Positions 36,072 to 50,020 of a stretch of 64,000 bases of DNA are shown one piece after another (the first letter of the stretch is position 1; the number at the start of each line of letters is the position of its first letter). A model generated the notes under the pieces. The model was given only the letters and a program-made list of their open reading frames with translations, was not told where the DNA came from and ran no database searches. The stretch lies in contig NZ_JACSQJ010000001.1 in assembly GCF_014836665.1 (NCBI RefSeq), forward strand, positions 186,001-250,000, in the 5' to 3' direction. The position numbers were made by a program, and so were the translations under genes. Source of the DNA: Luteimonas colneyensis. Its GTDB lineage: Bacteria; Pseudomonadota; Gammaproteobacteria; Xanthomonadales; Xanthomonadaceae.

Positions 36072-37193
36072 TCAGCTCCCCGCCGGCCCGGCATCGGCAT
36101 CGAGTACGATATCGGCCGCATAGCGCTCGCAGGCCTCCTCGACGCGCGCGCGATTGGCCACGAGGGCGTCCACGCAGCGCGGATCGAACAGGCGACCGCT
36201 CTCGCCGACGATGAAGTCCATGGTTTCGTCCATGCTCCAAGCGCGCTTGTAGGGCCGCTCGGACAGCAGCGCGTCGAACACGTCCGCAACCGCCACGATC
36301 CGCGCCTCGAGCGGGATGGCCTCGCCCTCCAGCCCACCCGGATACCCGCTGCCGTCGTAGCGTTCCTGGTGGCGCAGCGCGATCGTCGCCCCCATCTGCA
36401 CGAACCGGTTCTGGCTGTCCTTGAGCAGTTCGTGGCCGATCTCCGGATGCCTGCGCATCACCGCGAGTTCGTCCGCGTCCAGCGCGCCCGGCTTGAGTAG
36501 CACGGAGTCGGGGATGGCGATCTTGCCGATGTCGTGCAGCGGCGCGGCCAGTTCGATGGTGCGCACCTCGTCCTCGCCCAGCCCCAGGCCCTCGGCGATG
36601 ATGCCGGCGATCGCCGCCAGGCGCGCCAGGTTGGCGCTGGTGCCGGCGTCGCGGTAGGCGATCGCGCGCGCGAGCCGCGTCAGCGTCTCCCGCTCGCGCT
36701 CCTCGACCTCGTGCATGCTCGACAGCAGCCGCTGCTCCAGCGACAGCGCGCGCTGCTTGACCGACTCGGCCTGCTGCCTGAGCTGCAGCAGGTTGCGGCA
36801 GCGCGCGCGCAGCTCGCGCGGGCGCACCGGCTTGACCAGGAAATCGATCACCCCGGCGTCCAGCGCGGCCTGGCGGATGGGTTCGTCGCCGACCACGGTC
36901 ACCAGCACGATCGGCACGTCGCGGTGGCGCAGCGGGCGCCGGAAGCGGCGCGCGAACTCGAGCCCGTCCATCACCGGCATGCGGTAGTCGAGCAGCAGCA
37001 GGTCGGCGCGGTTGTCCTCGCACCAGCGCAGGGCCTCCTGCGGGTCGCTGAAGTCGAGCACCTCCAGCTCCGGACTGATGTCCTCGAGGATGTGCCGCAG
37101 CATCGTGCGTGCCGAGGTCTGGTCGTCGACGATGACGATGTTCACCGGTTCATGTTTCCTCGCATCGCGCAGGGCGACCCCGAACCCCTGCAT
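36072..37193 (-). CDS. rpfG: response regulator and cyclic di-GMP phosphodiesterase RpfG
   Basis: A 373-residue protein with a receiver (phospho-acceptor D69 in LLLLDYRMP, Lys in FLVKPVRP) and an HD-GYP domain (H220-D221 in [25 protein letters not shown] with GYP at 283-285). It degrades cyclic di-GMP when phosphorylated through RpfC. The His present early in many HD-GYP domains is replaced by a GTSANLA stretch; I believe other RpfG proteins share this but could not check. A GTG at 37145 is an alternative start. rpfH, found between rpfC and rpfG in some Xanthomonas, is absent. Confidence 0.95.
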   Translation of the reverse strand: MQGFGVALRDARKHEPVNIVIVDDQTSARTMLRHILEDISPELEVLDFSDPQEALRWCEDNRADLLLLDYRMPVMDGLEFARRFRRPLRHRDVPIVLVTVVGDEPIRQAALDAGVIDFLVKPVRPRELRARCRNLLQLRQQAESVKQRALSLEQRLLSSMHEVEERERETLTRLARAIAYRDAGTSANLARLAAIAGIIAEGLGLGEDEVRTIELAAPLHDIGKIAIPDSVLLKPGALDADELAVMRRHPEIGHELLKDSQNRFVQMGATIALRHQERYDGSGYPGGLEGEAIPLEARIVAVADVFDALLSERPYKRAWSMDETMDFIVGESGRLFDPRCVDALVANRARVEEACERYAADIVLDADAGPAGS

Positions 37194-37290
37194 GCAGGCC
37201 CCGTGCCCGCCCCCGGCCCCGGATGCGGGGCCCACGCGACCGAGGATACGTCAGTTCCCGGCCCGGCCGCGCACTTCCTGGCCCCCTGCG

Positions 37291-38814
<1,524 letters not shown>

Positions 38815-38880
38815 GCGGGTCTCGGTGGGGCTGGGGGATCTGTTGGATCGGGGAGGGCTGGGAGCGTGTCGCGGGTACGG

Positions 38881-38898
38881 GTCGCAGCTGTAGCCGCG
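38881..38898 (+). repeat. REP-type repeat fragment between lysS and prfB
   Basis: GTCGCAGCTGTAGCCGCG matches one arm of the REP-type elements at 7222-7248 and 10251-10273. No second arm is nearby, so this is a lone half-element 13 bases from the prfB stop. Confidence 0.5.
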
Positions 38899-38911
38899 AA
38901 CGCTTCCGCGA

Positions 38912-40040
38912 TCAAACCGCGTCCGACCGCTTCGCGCCGACTTCCAGGCCGGACTTCAGGCTGGCCTCGATGAACTCGTCGAGGTCGCCGTCGAGCACGT
39001 TCTGGGTGTCGGAGCGCTCGATGCCGGTGCGCAGGTCCTTGATCCGGCTCTGGTCGAGCACGTAGTTGCGGATCTGGCTGCCCCAGCCGATGTCGGACTT
39101 GGTGGCCTCCACCGCGTCGCGCTCGGCGTTGCGCTTCTGCATCTCCAGCTCGTACAGCTTCGCCGCCAGCATCTTCATCGCGGTGTCGCGGTTGGAGTGC
39201 TGGCTGCGGCCGGTCTGGCAGGCCACCACGATGCCGGTGGGCACGTGGGTGATGCGCACCGCGGACTCGGTCTTGTTGACGTGCTGGCCGCCGGCGCCGG
39301 ACGAGCGGTAGACGTCGGTCCTCAGGTCGGCCGGGTTGATCTGGATGTCGATCGAGTCGTCCACTTCCGGCGACACGAACACCGAGGTGAAGCTGGTATG
39401 GCGGCGGTTGTCCGAGTCGAACGGCGACTTGCGCACCAGCCGGTGCACGCCGGTTTCGGTCTTCAGCCAGCCGTAGGCGAAGTCGCCCTCGACGCGCACG
39501 GTGGCCGACTTGATGCCGGCGACGTCGCCGCCGCTGGCTTCCATGATCTCGGTCTTCCAGCCGCGGCTCTCGGCCCAGCGCAGGTACATGCGCAGCAGGA
39601 TCTCGGCCCAGTCCTGGGCCTCGGTGCCGCCGGCGCCGGCCTGGATGTCGAGGTAGGCGTTGGTCGAGTCCATCTGGCCGGAGAACATGCGCTGGAACTC
39701 CAGCTTCTCCACCTGGCCCGCAAGGCGGTCGACGTCGGCCTCGACCGCCTCCACGGTTTCGGCGTCGTCCTCGGCTTCGGCCAGGTCGAGCAGCTCGGCG
39801 GCGCCGACCAGGCCATCGGTCAGGTCGCGGATGCCGTTGACGGTCTTGTCGAGCAGGGAGCGCTCACGCCCCAGCGCCTGCGCGCGCTCGGGGTCGTTCC
39901 AGATGTCCGGGTTCTCGAGCTCGCGCTCTACTTCCTCGAGGCGCTCGCGCTTCGTGTCGTAGTCAAAGAAACCCCCTCAGCGCATCCAGCCGGCCCTTGA
40001 GGTCGGCGATGCGCTGGCGGATGGGATTGAGCTCCATCAT
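38912..40040 (-). CDS. prfB: peptide chain release factor 2, with programmed +1 frameshift
   Basis: RF2, which ends translation at UGA and UAA. It is read in two parts: 25 codons from ATG 40040 to an in-frame TGA at 39963-39965, then 350 codons after a +1 shift (39964 to 38912), for 375 residues. The first part ends LRGFL and the second begins [12 protein letters not shown]. The RF2-specific anticodon SPF lies in the region [15 protein letters not shown], and the GGQ loop is in [14 protein letters not shown]. The size is normal once joined. Neighbour lysS follows, as in E. coli. Confidence 0.97.
39962..39977 (-). promoter_or_regulatory. RF2 autoregulatory frameshift site
   Basis: The minus strand reads AGGGGG TTT CTT TGA C: an SD-like hexamer three bases before the CTT slip codon and the UGA stop, the same spacing as in E. 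coli prfB. Low RF2 stalls at UGA and favours the +1 slip, so RF2 controls its own level. Confidence 0.95.
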
Positions 40041-40070
40041 CTGCCTGTGTATCCGCTTGGAAAGAGGCGG

Positions 40071-40079
40071 ATTCTAGCA
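40071..40079 (-). promoter_or_regulatory. possible extended -10 promoter of prfB
   Basis: TGCTAGAAT on the minus strand (40079 to 40071) fits an extended -10 element; the -35 region is poor. It lies about 30 bases before the prfB start. Confidence 0.35.
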
Positions 40080-40089
40080 ATTTCCGCCT

Positions 40090-40115
40090 GCCGGCCGCGG
40101 ATTTCCGCGGCCGGC
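40090..40115 (-). terminator. strong hairpin after the PPC-repeat gene
   Basis: A perfect 11-bp stem (40090-40100 with 40105-40115, GCCGGCCGCGG arm) and 4-nt ATTT loop lies 24 bases past the stop of the preceding gene. There is no T-run, so it may be factor-dependent. Confidence 0.5.
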
Positions 40116-40139
40116 TGCAGCGGGTCGCCGGTCCTGCGC

Positions 40140-41471
40140 TCAGCGCCGGCGCACGCCAACGCGGTAGCGGCCGCCCTCGCCCCCGCCCAGCGAGGACGCT
40201 TCGAGCACGTAGTCGCCGGCCGGCAGGTGCTGTTCGATGCGCGCGTCGAGGCCACCGCCGCCGTCGTCGTCCGAGGCGATCTCCTCGCCGTCGCGGAACA
40301 GGCGCAGGTGGCTGTCGATGCCCTCGCCGCCGGACATCTCGACCAGATGGTCGCCGGCGCGCGGGATGCTGAAGGTGTAGCGGTCCGAGGCCCCCGCGAT
40401 CAGTCGCGCGTCGCGCGGCTGCCCGACCCGCAGCGCGCCGCCGCCGGCATCCGCCGGCACGTCGGACAGCGTCGCGGACAGGGTGAACACGCCGGCGCCG
40501 GCATCGAAGGCCGACGCGCGCACGGTGTACTCGCCTGCCTCCAGCACGGTGGCGATGCGCGCGTCGAGCTGTTCGCCGGAGTCGTCGTCCTCGAGTTCGA
40601 CGCCGCTGCCGTGGAGCACCAGGCCGGAATCGATCTCGCTGCTGCGCATGTCGAGCTCCAGCAGCTGGCGGCCATCCAGGCGGAGGCGATAGGTCACCGG
40701 CTGGCCCTGGTAGAGGGCGGTGATCGCGCGCCCCGGCACCAGTTCACCGTCGACGGCCGGTCCCACGCCCTCGGGCAGCGCATGGCTGGCGACCGAAAGC
40801 TCGTACTGCCCGTCGATGCTGTCCTGGAACCCGGAGGCGCGCAGGCGGTAGGTGCCGGGCGCGAGCTGCGTGGTCAGCATCGAGTTGCTGCCTTCGGAAT
40901 CGTCGCTGCGCAGCGACACGCCCTCGCCCTCCAGCGACAGTACGGTGTCGAAGTCGTCGGACGCCATGCGGATGCGGTACATGCCGGGCTCGGTGATCCG
41001 CAGCGGGATGGTGCGCGGCGACTGCGCCCAGTCGGTGATCGTCGCCCCCGGCGCGAGCTCGCCGCCGGCATACACCTGCATGGCCGTGGCACTGAGCGTG
41101 TACGGGCCATAGGCCGAAGCATCGCGGCCACTCACGGCCAGCACGTAGCGGCCGGCCCGCGGCGCGCGCACGGCGAGGCTGGCGTCGTCGGGGCCCTCGG
41201 CCGAGGCCTGCACCAGTTCGCCGTCGCGGAACAGCGACAGCTGCGCATCCAGCGGGCCCGTGACCTCGAAGCGCACGCCTTCGTCGGCGGCCAGGCTGAT
41301 GGCGTACAGCTCGCTGCGGCTGCCGTCGCGCCAGTTCATGGCATCTGCGCTGGTGATCTCGCCCCGTACGGGCTGGCCAACGGCCAGCGGCGACGTCGGC
41401 GTGGCCGCCGTGGCCATGCCGGAGAACATGGCGAAGATCGCCAGCGTGAGCGCGGTTGAGCGTGGAGCCAT
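40140..41471 (-). CDS. exported protein with tandem PPC-like beta repeats
   Basis: Read from ATG 41471 this is a 443-residue protein with a signal peptide (cleavage near TATA, residue 22). The mature part is built of four or five related beta domains. Each contains a pattern of the kind YAISLAADEGVRFEVTGPL, LSLFRDGELVQ, GRYVLAVSG or its variants (HLRLFRDGEEIASDDDG, GDYVLEASS). This is the pre-peptidase C-terminal (PPC) type found in secreted proteases, here with no protease domain. It is acidic, with Asp-rich DDDSGE and SDDDGGGG loops that might bind calcium. Function unknown; periplasmic or surface location inferred. Confidence 0.75.
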   Translation of the reverse strand: MAPRSTALTLAIFAMFSGMATAATPTSPLAVGQPVRGEITSADAMNWRDGSRSELYAISLAADEGVRFEVTGPLDAQLSLFRDGELVQASAEGPDDASLAVRAPRAGRYVLAVSGRDASAYGPYTLSATAMQVYAGGELAPGATITDWAQSPRTIPLRITEPGMYRIRMASDDFDTVLSLEGEGVSLRSDDSEGSNSMLTTQLAPGTYRLRASGFQDSIDGQYELSVASHALPEGVGPAVDGELVPGRAITALYQGQPVTYRLRLDGRQLLELDMRSSEIDSGLVLHGSGVELEDDDSGEQLDARIATVLEAGEYTVRASAFDAGAGVFTLSATLSDVPADAGGGALRVGQPRDARLIAGASDRYTFSIPRAGDHLVEMSGGEGIDSHLRLFRDGEEIASDDDGGGGLDARIEQHLPAGDYVLEASSLGGGEGGRYRVGVRRR

Positions 41472-41570
41472 GTGCGATTCCCTCGATCGGTGGCCGGCGC
41501 GGGCGCGCAGGCGGTGCGCGATTATCAATCGGCGCCGCGGGCCGCGATAGCCCCCTGAATGCGGCCGCGC

Positions 41571-43316
41571 TCAGCAGGCCTCGAGGTGCTCGACGAGCAG
41601 CTGGATCGCAGCCCCGCCCCGGTAGTCGTCGGGCTGCAGCCGGTAGGCCAGGCGGGCGCGGGCCGGCGGTGGATCGCCGCGCCAGCCGCCGAACTGGATC
41701 GCGGCCAGCGGCGTCCGCAGGCCTTCGGCGCGCAGGGTCATGCGCAGGTGGCGCTCGCCCACCACGCGCCAATCGGCCAGCTCGAACTCGCCGTCGAACA
41801 GGGGCTCGGGAAAGGCCTGTCCCCAGGGGCCACCATCGCGCAGGGCCTCGGCGTGGGCGCGGTCGAACTCGTGCGGGGCCAGCGCGCCGTCGCTGTCGAG
41901 CGTGGCCTGCAGCGTGGCCGCGTCGAGCATGGCGCCGGCATGCACCTCGAACGCAGCCTGGAAGGCGTCGAGGTGCGCGGCATCGAGCGTCAGGCCCGCG
42001 GCCATGGCATGCCCGCCGAAGCGTTCGATCAGCCCCGGGTGGAGCGCGTCGATCGCGGCCAGCGCGTCGCGGACATGGAAGCCCGGGATCGAGCGCGCAG
42101 AGCCGCGCAGGCTGCTGCTGCCGGGCTCGCCCGGCGCGAATGCGACCACGGGACGATGCAGTCGTTCCTTGAGCTTCGAGGCCACCAGGCCGACCACGCC
42201 CGGGTGCCATCCGGGGTCGAAGGCGCAGATCGAGGTCGTGCCCTGCCCGTCCAGTCCGGACCCGTCGAGCAGCTTCGCCGACAGCGCCCGCTCGGCTTCG
42301 TCCAGCATCGACTGCTGCACGTCGCGGCGCTCGCGGTTGATCGCGTCGAGCCGCTGCGCCAGCTCGCGCGCGCGCCCGGGGTCGTCGCACAGCAGGCATT
42401 CGATGCCGAGCGCCATGTCCTCCAGCCGACCGGCCGCGTTGAGGCGCGGACCGACCGCGAACCCGATGTCGGCGGCCACGAGCGATTCCGCCCGGCGACC
42501 GGCGACCTCCACCAGCGCCATCAGGCCGGCACAGCCCTGCCGCGCGCGCAGGCGGCGCAGGCCGGCGGCCACCAGCGCGCGGTTGTTCGCATCCAACGGC
42601 GCCAGGTCGGCGACCGTGCCCACGGCCACGAGGTCGAGCAGCTGCGCGAGGTCGGGCCCCTTGCCGTCCAGGCGTCCCGTGGCGCGCAGGCGCGCGCGCA
42701 GCGCGAGCAGCACGTAGAACATGACGCCAACGCCGACCAGCGACTTGCCGGCGAAGCCGTCGCCGGAGCGGTTCGGATTGACGATGGCGTCGGCCGCGGG
42801 CAGGCGTTCGCCGGGCAGGTGGTGGTCGGTGACCAGCACCTGCCAGCCGAGCGCTTTCGCCGCGGCGATGCCGGCGTGGCAGGCGATGCCATGGTCCACG
42901 GTCACCAGCAGATCGGGCCGCAGCGGTGCCAGCTCGGCCACCAGGGCGGGCGACAGGCCGTAGCCGTGCACCATGCGGTTGGGGACGGCGTGCAGCACGT
43001 CGCCCGCGCCAAGCATGCGCAGGCCGCGCACCGCCAGGGCGCAGGCGGTGGCTCCATCGGCGTCGAAGTCGCCCACCACCAGGATGCGGCGGCCACCCTC
43101 GATGGCAGCGGCCAGCAGCGTCGTGGCGCGATCGAGGTCGAGCAGGCCGTCGGGCGGCAACAGGGCGGCCAGCCGCGGGCGCGCGGCGTCGGCATCGTGC
43201 GCGCCGCGGGCGGCGTAGATGCGGCGCAGCAGCGGCGGGATATCGGCCGGCCACGACGACGCGGCGTGCGCGGCGTCCACGGCTGCGCGGCGCCGGATCC
43301 TGCGGACGGGCGTCAC
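41571..43316 (-). CDS. recJ: single-stranded-DNA-specific exonuclease RecJ
   Basis: A 581-residue 5'-3' single-strand exonuclease of recombination and mismatch repair. DHH-family metal motifs are present: VGDFDADGA, TVDHGIACHAG, VTDHHLPGE, followed by GPRLNAAGRLEDM and the DHHA1 RFGGHAMAAGL. The GTG at 43316 overlaps the rpfE stop (GTGA) and gives the normal RecJ length; the open frame upstream is not RecJ-like. The prfB-recJ-greA neighbourhood matches Xanthomonas, except that a PPC-repeat gene separates prfB and recJ. Confidence 0.95.
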   Translation of the reverse strand: MTPVRRIRRRAAVDAAHAASSWPADIPPLLRRIYAARGAHDADAARPRLAALLPPDGLLDLDRATTLLAAAIEGGRRILVVGDFDADGATACALAVRGLRMLGAGDVLHAVPNRMVHGYGLSPALVAELAPLRPDLLVTVDHGIACHAGIAAAKALGWQVLVTDHHLPGERLPAADAIVNPNRSGDGFAGKSLVGVGVMFYVLLALRARLRATGRLDGKGPDLAQLLDLVAVGTVADLAPLDANNRALVAAGLRRLRARQGCAGLMALVEVAGRRAESLVAADIGFAVGPRLNAAGRLEDMALGIECLLCDDPGRARELAQRLDAINRERRDVQQSMLDEAERALSAKLLDGSGLDGQGTTSICAFDPGWHPGVVGLVASKLKERLHRPVVAFAPGEPGSSSLRGSARSIPGFHVRDALAAIDALHPGLIERFGGHAMAAGLTLDAAHLDAFQAAFEVHAGAMLDAATLQATLDSDGALAPHEFDRAHAEALRDGGPWGQAFPEPLFDGEFELADWRVVGERHLRMTLRAEGLRTPLAAIQFGGWRGDPPPARARLAYRLQPDDYRGGAAIQLLVEHLEAC

Positions 43317-44257
43317 TGCGCCGGCCAGGCCAGCGGGGCGCGCCAGATGCGCAGCGCCTGCCCGCGCCGCAGCCCGAAGCGCCAGCCATCGGCGTCGTCC
43401 AGGCGCAGCGCCGCGATGCGGCCGGCGCGCAGCGCATCCAGCGCCGGCGCCAGCCACTCGCCTTCGATCCACGCGAGGTCGCGCGTGCCCTCGAGGTCGT
43501 ACACGCCGGGCTCGCCGGCGAACCGCTCCGGCAGCTCCATGCCCCGTCCGCCCGCGGCCGCGAGCGCGCGCGCGGTGTCGTCATCGCTCCAGCCGGTGTT
43601 GCCGTGCCCGGGTGCCGCCGCCGGGAGGCGGCCTCCGCCCCAGAACCACAGCGCGTTCACCGGGGCCTGCCCGCGCGCCGCGCGCCGGGCGTTGAGGGGA
43701 TGGTTGTGCAGGGTCACCTGCGCCTCGCTTTCGAGCGAGCGCCAGCGCCGGGCTTCGGGACTGGTGTCGAGATGTTCGAACACGTCTTCGCCCAGGGCAT
43801 CTCCGGGATCCGAGAACGCCGGCAGCTTCGCCTCCTTCGGCAGTCGCAGGTACCAGCGTGCCGGGTGCGGCGCATCGAGCTCGAAGCCGGCGTCGCCGAA
43901 CAGCGGCCGCAGCGCGGCCAGCAGCTCGGCGCAGTCCCCGGCATCCAGGCCCAGGGCCGCGCCATGCGCCATCAGCCGCACGCCGTTGATGTCGGGCCGC
44001 AGCCACACCGGATCCGCGCGCAGCCAGGCATGGCCGGCGGCATCGCCGGCTTCGGCCTGGCGCGACAGCGCCGCGATCGGCCAGCCATCGCCGCGCAGCG
44101 GGAAATGCCGCAGCAGCTGCGCACGCCTGCCGGCCTCGCCGGCCTGCAGCCGGTCGCCGCGCCCGAGGCGCTTCGCGGTGGCCGCGGACAGGCGCTGCCG
44201 TCCCAGCCGCGCGGCGGCCGGGAGCAGCAGGGTCACGCTGGAATCATGGTCCGGCAT
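43313..44257 (-). CDS. rpfE: RpfE, phosphoglycerate mutase-like protein
   Basis: A 314-residue protein of the COG4255 (RpfE) family. Members are annotated as phosphoglycerate mutase-like proteins and lie in rpf loci of Xanthomonas and relatives. Visible conserved blocks are HFPLRGDGWPIAALSRQ, WLRADPVWLRPDINGVRL, RWYLRLP and LWFWGGGRLP. I see no intact metal-dependent PGM motif, so enzymatic activity is doubtful. In Xanthomonas rpfE affects virulence factors weakly. It overlaps recJ and follows greA by seven bases. Confidence 0.8.
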   Translation of the reverse strand: MPDHDSSVTLLLPAAARLGRQRLSAATAKRLGRGDRLQAGEAGRRAQLLRHFPLRGDGWPIAALSRQAEAGDAAGHAWLRADPVWLRPDINGVRLMAHGAALGLDAGDCAELLAALRPLFGDAGFELDAPHPARWYLRLPKEAKLPAFSDPGDALGEDVFEHLDTSPEARRWRSLESEAQVTLHNHPLNARRAARGQAPVNALWFWGGGRLPAAAPGHGNTGWSDDDTARALAAAGGRGMELPERFAGEPGVYDLEGTRDLAWIEGEWLAPALDALRAGRIAALRLDDADGWRFGLRRGQALRIWRAPLAWPAQ

Positions 44258-44264
44258 CGCCGGA

Positions 44265-44734
44265 TCAGCCGTAGCCGACCTCGACGATCTCGACCTCGCT
44301 GGTACCGCCGGGCGCCTCGATGGTCACGACGTCGCCGGCGTGCTTGCCGATGAGCGCGCGCGCCACCGGCGAGGAGATGGCGATCAGGCCCTGCTTGATG
44401 TCGGCTTCCAGGTCGCCGACGATCTGGTAGCGGGTCTCCTTGCCCGTCTCCTCGTCGGCCAGCAGCACCTTGGCGCCGAAGACGACCTTGTCGCCGACGT
44501 TGAGCGCGCCGACGTCGATCACCTGCGCATGCGACAGCTCGCTCTCGAGCTGCTTGATGCGGCCCTCGATGAAGCCCTGCTGCTCGCGCGCGGCGTGGTA
44601 CTCGGCGTTTTCCTTCAGGTCGCCGTGCGCACGCGCCTCGGCGATCGCATTGATGACGGCAGGCCGCTGGACGCTCTTCAGCTCGTCCAGCTCCGCGCGC
44701 AGGCGCTGCGCTCCCTGTGCCGTGATCGGTGGTC

Positions 44735-44738
<4 letters not shown>
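44265..44738 (-). CDS. greA: transcription elongation factor GreA
   Basis: A 157-residue factor that rescues backtracked RNA polymerase by stimulating transcript cleavage. The coiled-coil tip region [22 protein letters not shown] holds the catalytic acidic pair in DLKENAEY, and the C-terminal FKBP-like domain has [20 protein letters not shown]. The start at 44738 overlaps the carB stop (ATGA), and carA-carB-greA is a conserved order. Confidence 0.97.
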
Positions 44739-47979
<3,241 letters not shown>

Positions 47980-47980
<1 letters not shown>

Positions 47981-49104
47981 CAGTGCTGCGCCTCCATCAG
48001 CGCGACGAAGCGGTCGAAGAGCGGGGTCACGTCCTGCGGGCCGGGCGCGGCTTCCGGATGGCCCTGGAAGCTGAAGGCCGGCGCGTCGGTGAGCGCGATG
48101 CCCTGGTTGGTGCCGTCGAACAGCGAGCGGTGGGTGACGCGGACGTTCCCGGGCAGCGTGGCCTCGTCGATGGCGAAGCCGTGGTTCTGCGAGGTGATCA
48201 TCACCCGCCCGGTCTCGAGGTCCTGCACCGGATGGTTGGCGCCGTGGTGGCCGTTGGCCATCTTGATCGTGCGCGCGCCCACGGCCAGACCCAGCAGCTG
48301 GTGGCCCAGGCAGATGCCGAAGGTCGGGACCTTCGCCGCCAGCACTTCGCGGATGGCCTCGATCGCGTAGTCGCAGGGCTCCGGGTCGCCGGGACCGTTG
48401 GACAGGAACACGCCGTCGGGCTTCAGCGCCAGCGCCTCGGCGGCGGTAGTGCGCGCCGGCAGCACGGTCACGTCGCAGCCCCGGTCGGCGAGCATGCGCA
48501 GGATGTTGCGCTTCACGCCGAAGTCCCAGGCCACCACGCGGAAGCGCGGCGCCACCTTGCGGAAGCTGCCGGCGTCGAGCTCGAGGTCGCCTTCGTTCCA
48601 CTGGTAGCGCGCGTCGGTGCTGACCACCTGGGCCAGGTCCATGCCCTTCAGGCCGGGAAACTTGCGCGCGGCTTCGATCGCCTTGTCGACGTCGATGTCA
48701 CCGGCCATCACCGCGCCGTTCTGCGAGCCGCGCTCGCGCAGCAGGCGGGTCAGGCGGCGGGTGTCGATGCCGGCGATCGCGACCACGCCGCGGTCGGCCA
48801 GCCACTCGGGGAGCGCGGCGCGGCTGCGCCAACTGCTGGGGCGGCGCGGAACGTCGCGCACGACCAGGCCCGCCGACCAGACCTGGCCGGACTCGTCGTC
48901 CTGGACGGTGCAGCCGGTGTTGCCGACGTGGGGATAGGTCAGGGTGACGATCTGGCGGGCGTACGAGGGGTCGGTGAGGACTTCCTGGTAGCCGGTCATC
49001 GCCGTGTTGAACACGACTTCGCCGACGGAGAGGCCGGGCGCGCCGACGGATACGCCTTCGAAGACCGTGCCGTCTTCGAGCGCGAGGATTGCGGGTGGGG
49101 TCAC
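47980..49104 (-). CDS. carA: carbamoyl-phosphate synthase small subunit
   Basis: A 374-residue glutamine amidotransferase subunit that supplies ammonia to CarB. The N-terminal half has [15 protein letters not shown] and [21 protein letters not shown]; the class I GATase has catalytic Cys in [13 protein letters not shown] and the His-Glu pair in [13 protein letters not shown] 49104 gives the standard length. The 135-bp upstream leader holds a short GC hairpin region (about 49138-49160) that could matter for regulation, but I see no clear PyrR or ArgR site. Confidence 0.95.
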
Positions 49105-49239
49105 TGGCGGTCGCCTACGTGGGGTTGCAAGACACCACCGGCCCGGCAGCGGCCGGCCCGGAGGCATGAGGATCAGGCGAGCGGGAATGATACCGGCGCG
49201 GGTGTCCCTGCGCCAGCGCGAAGGTGAATCCCGGACCCC

Positions 49240-49950
49240 TCAGAGCAGGTCGCGCAGGCGCCAGGCCCCGGGCTGGCGGCCGCGCAGGCGCGAGGCCGCG
49301 TGCAGCGCCCCGCGCGCGAAGACGTCGCGGTTCGTGGCGCGATGCACCAGCTCCACGCGCTCGCCGGTGCCGGTGAACTGCACCAGGTGCTCGCCGACGA
49401 TGTCCCCGGCCCGCAGGCTGGCGTAGCGCGGCGTGGAACCGCCCCGCTCCGCCGCGGCACCGACGGCCAGCGCGGTGCCGGACGGGGCATCCTGCTTGTG
49501 CACGTGGTGGCTCTCGACGATGTCGCAGTCCCAGCCCTCCAGCGCCGTGGCGGCGCGCTCCACGAGCTCCTCGAGCACGGCGACGCCCAGGCTGAAGTTG
49601 GCGGCCCACAGCAGCGGGATCTCCCCCGCCGCCTCGGCCATGGCCTGGCGCTGGGCGTCGGAGAGACCGGTGGTTCCGGACACCAGGGCGGCACGGCGCT
49701 GCCGGCACAGCGCCAGCAGCGGGCCGAACGCTTCGGGCAGGCTGAAGTCGACGGCGACGTCGAACGCGGGCACGCCTGCGAGTTCGCTGGCCGCGAACCA
49801 GGGCACGCCATCGACCACGCGCTGCGCCGGCCTGCGCGACACCGCGGCCACCACGCTGCAGTCCACCGCGCCCTCGGCGCACAGGCGCAGCAGCGCCCGC
49901 CCCATGCGACCGCTGGCACCGTGGATCAGGAGTCTGACTGGATCGCCCAT
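49240..49950 (-). CDS. dapB: 4-hydroxy-tetrahydrodipicolinate reductase
   Basis: A 236-residue lysine and diaminopimelate biosynthesis enzyme. The N-terminal nucleotide-binding HGASGRMGRALL and the substrate-binding ESHHVHKQDAPSGTAL are diagnostic. It is shorter than E. coli DapB (273) but of the size seen in xanthomonads. The start at 49950 (MGDPVRLLIHG) fits best. It lies between dnaJ and carA, the usual gammaproteobacterial order. Confidence 0.95.
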   Translation of the reverse strand: MGDPVRLLIHGASGRMGRALLRLCAEGAVDCSVVAAVSRRPAQRVVDGVPWFAASELAGVPAFDVAVDFSLPEAFGPLLALCRQRRAALVSGTTGLSDAQRQAMAEAAGEIPLLWAANFSLGVAVLEELVERAATALEGWDCDIVESHHVHKQDAPSGTALAVGAAAERGGSTPRYASLRAGDIVGEHLVQFTGTGERVELVHRATNRDVFARGALHAASRLRGRQPGAWRLRDLL

Positions 49951-50020
49951 CCGGGCAAGGCTAGCGAGGCCGCCGCGCAGCCACAAGCACGTTCGTGCGC
50001 ATCGACGCGCGCGAACGGCC

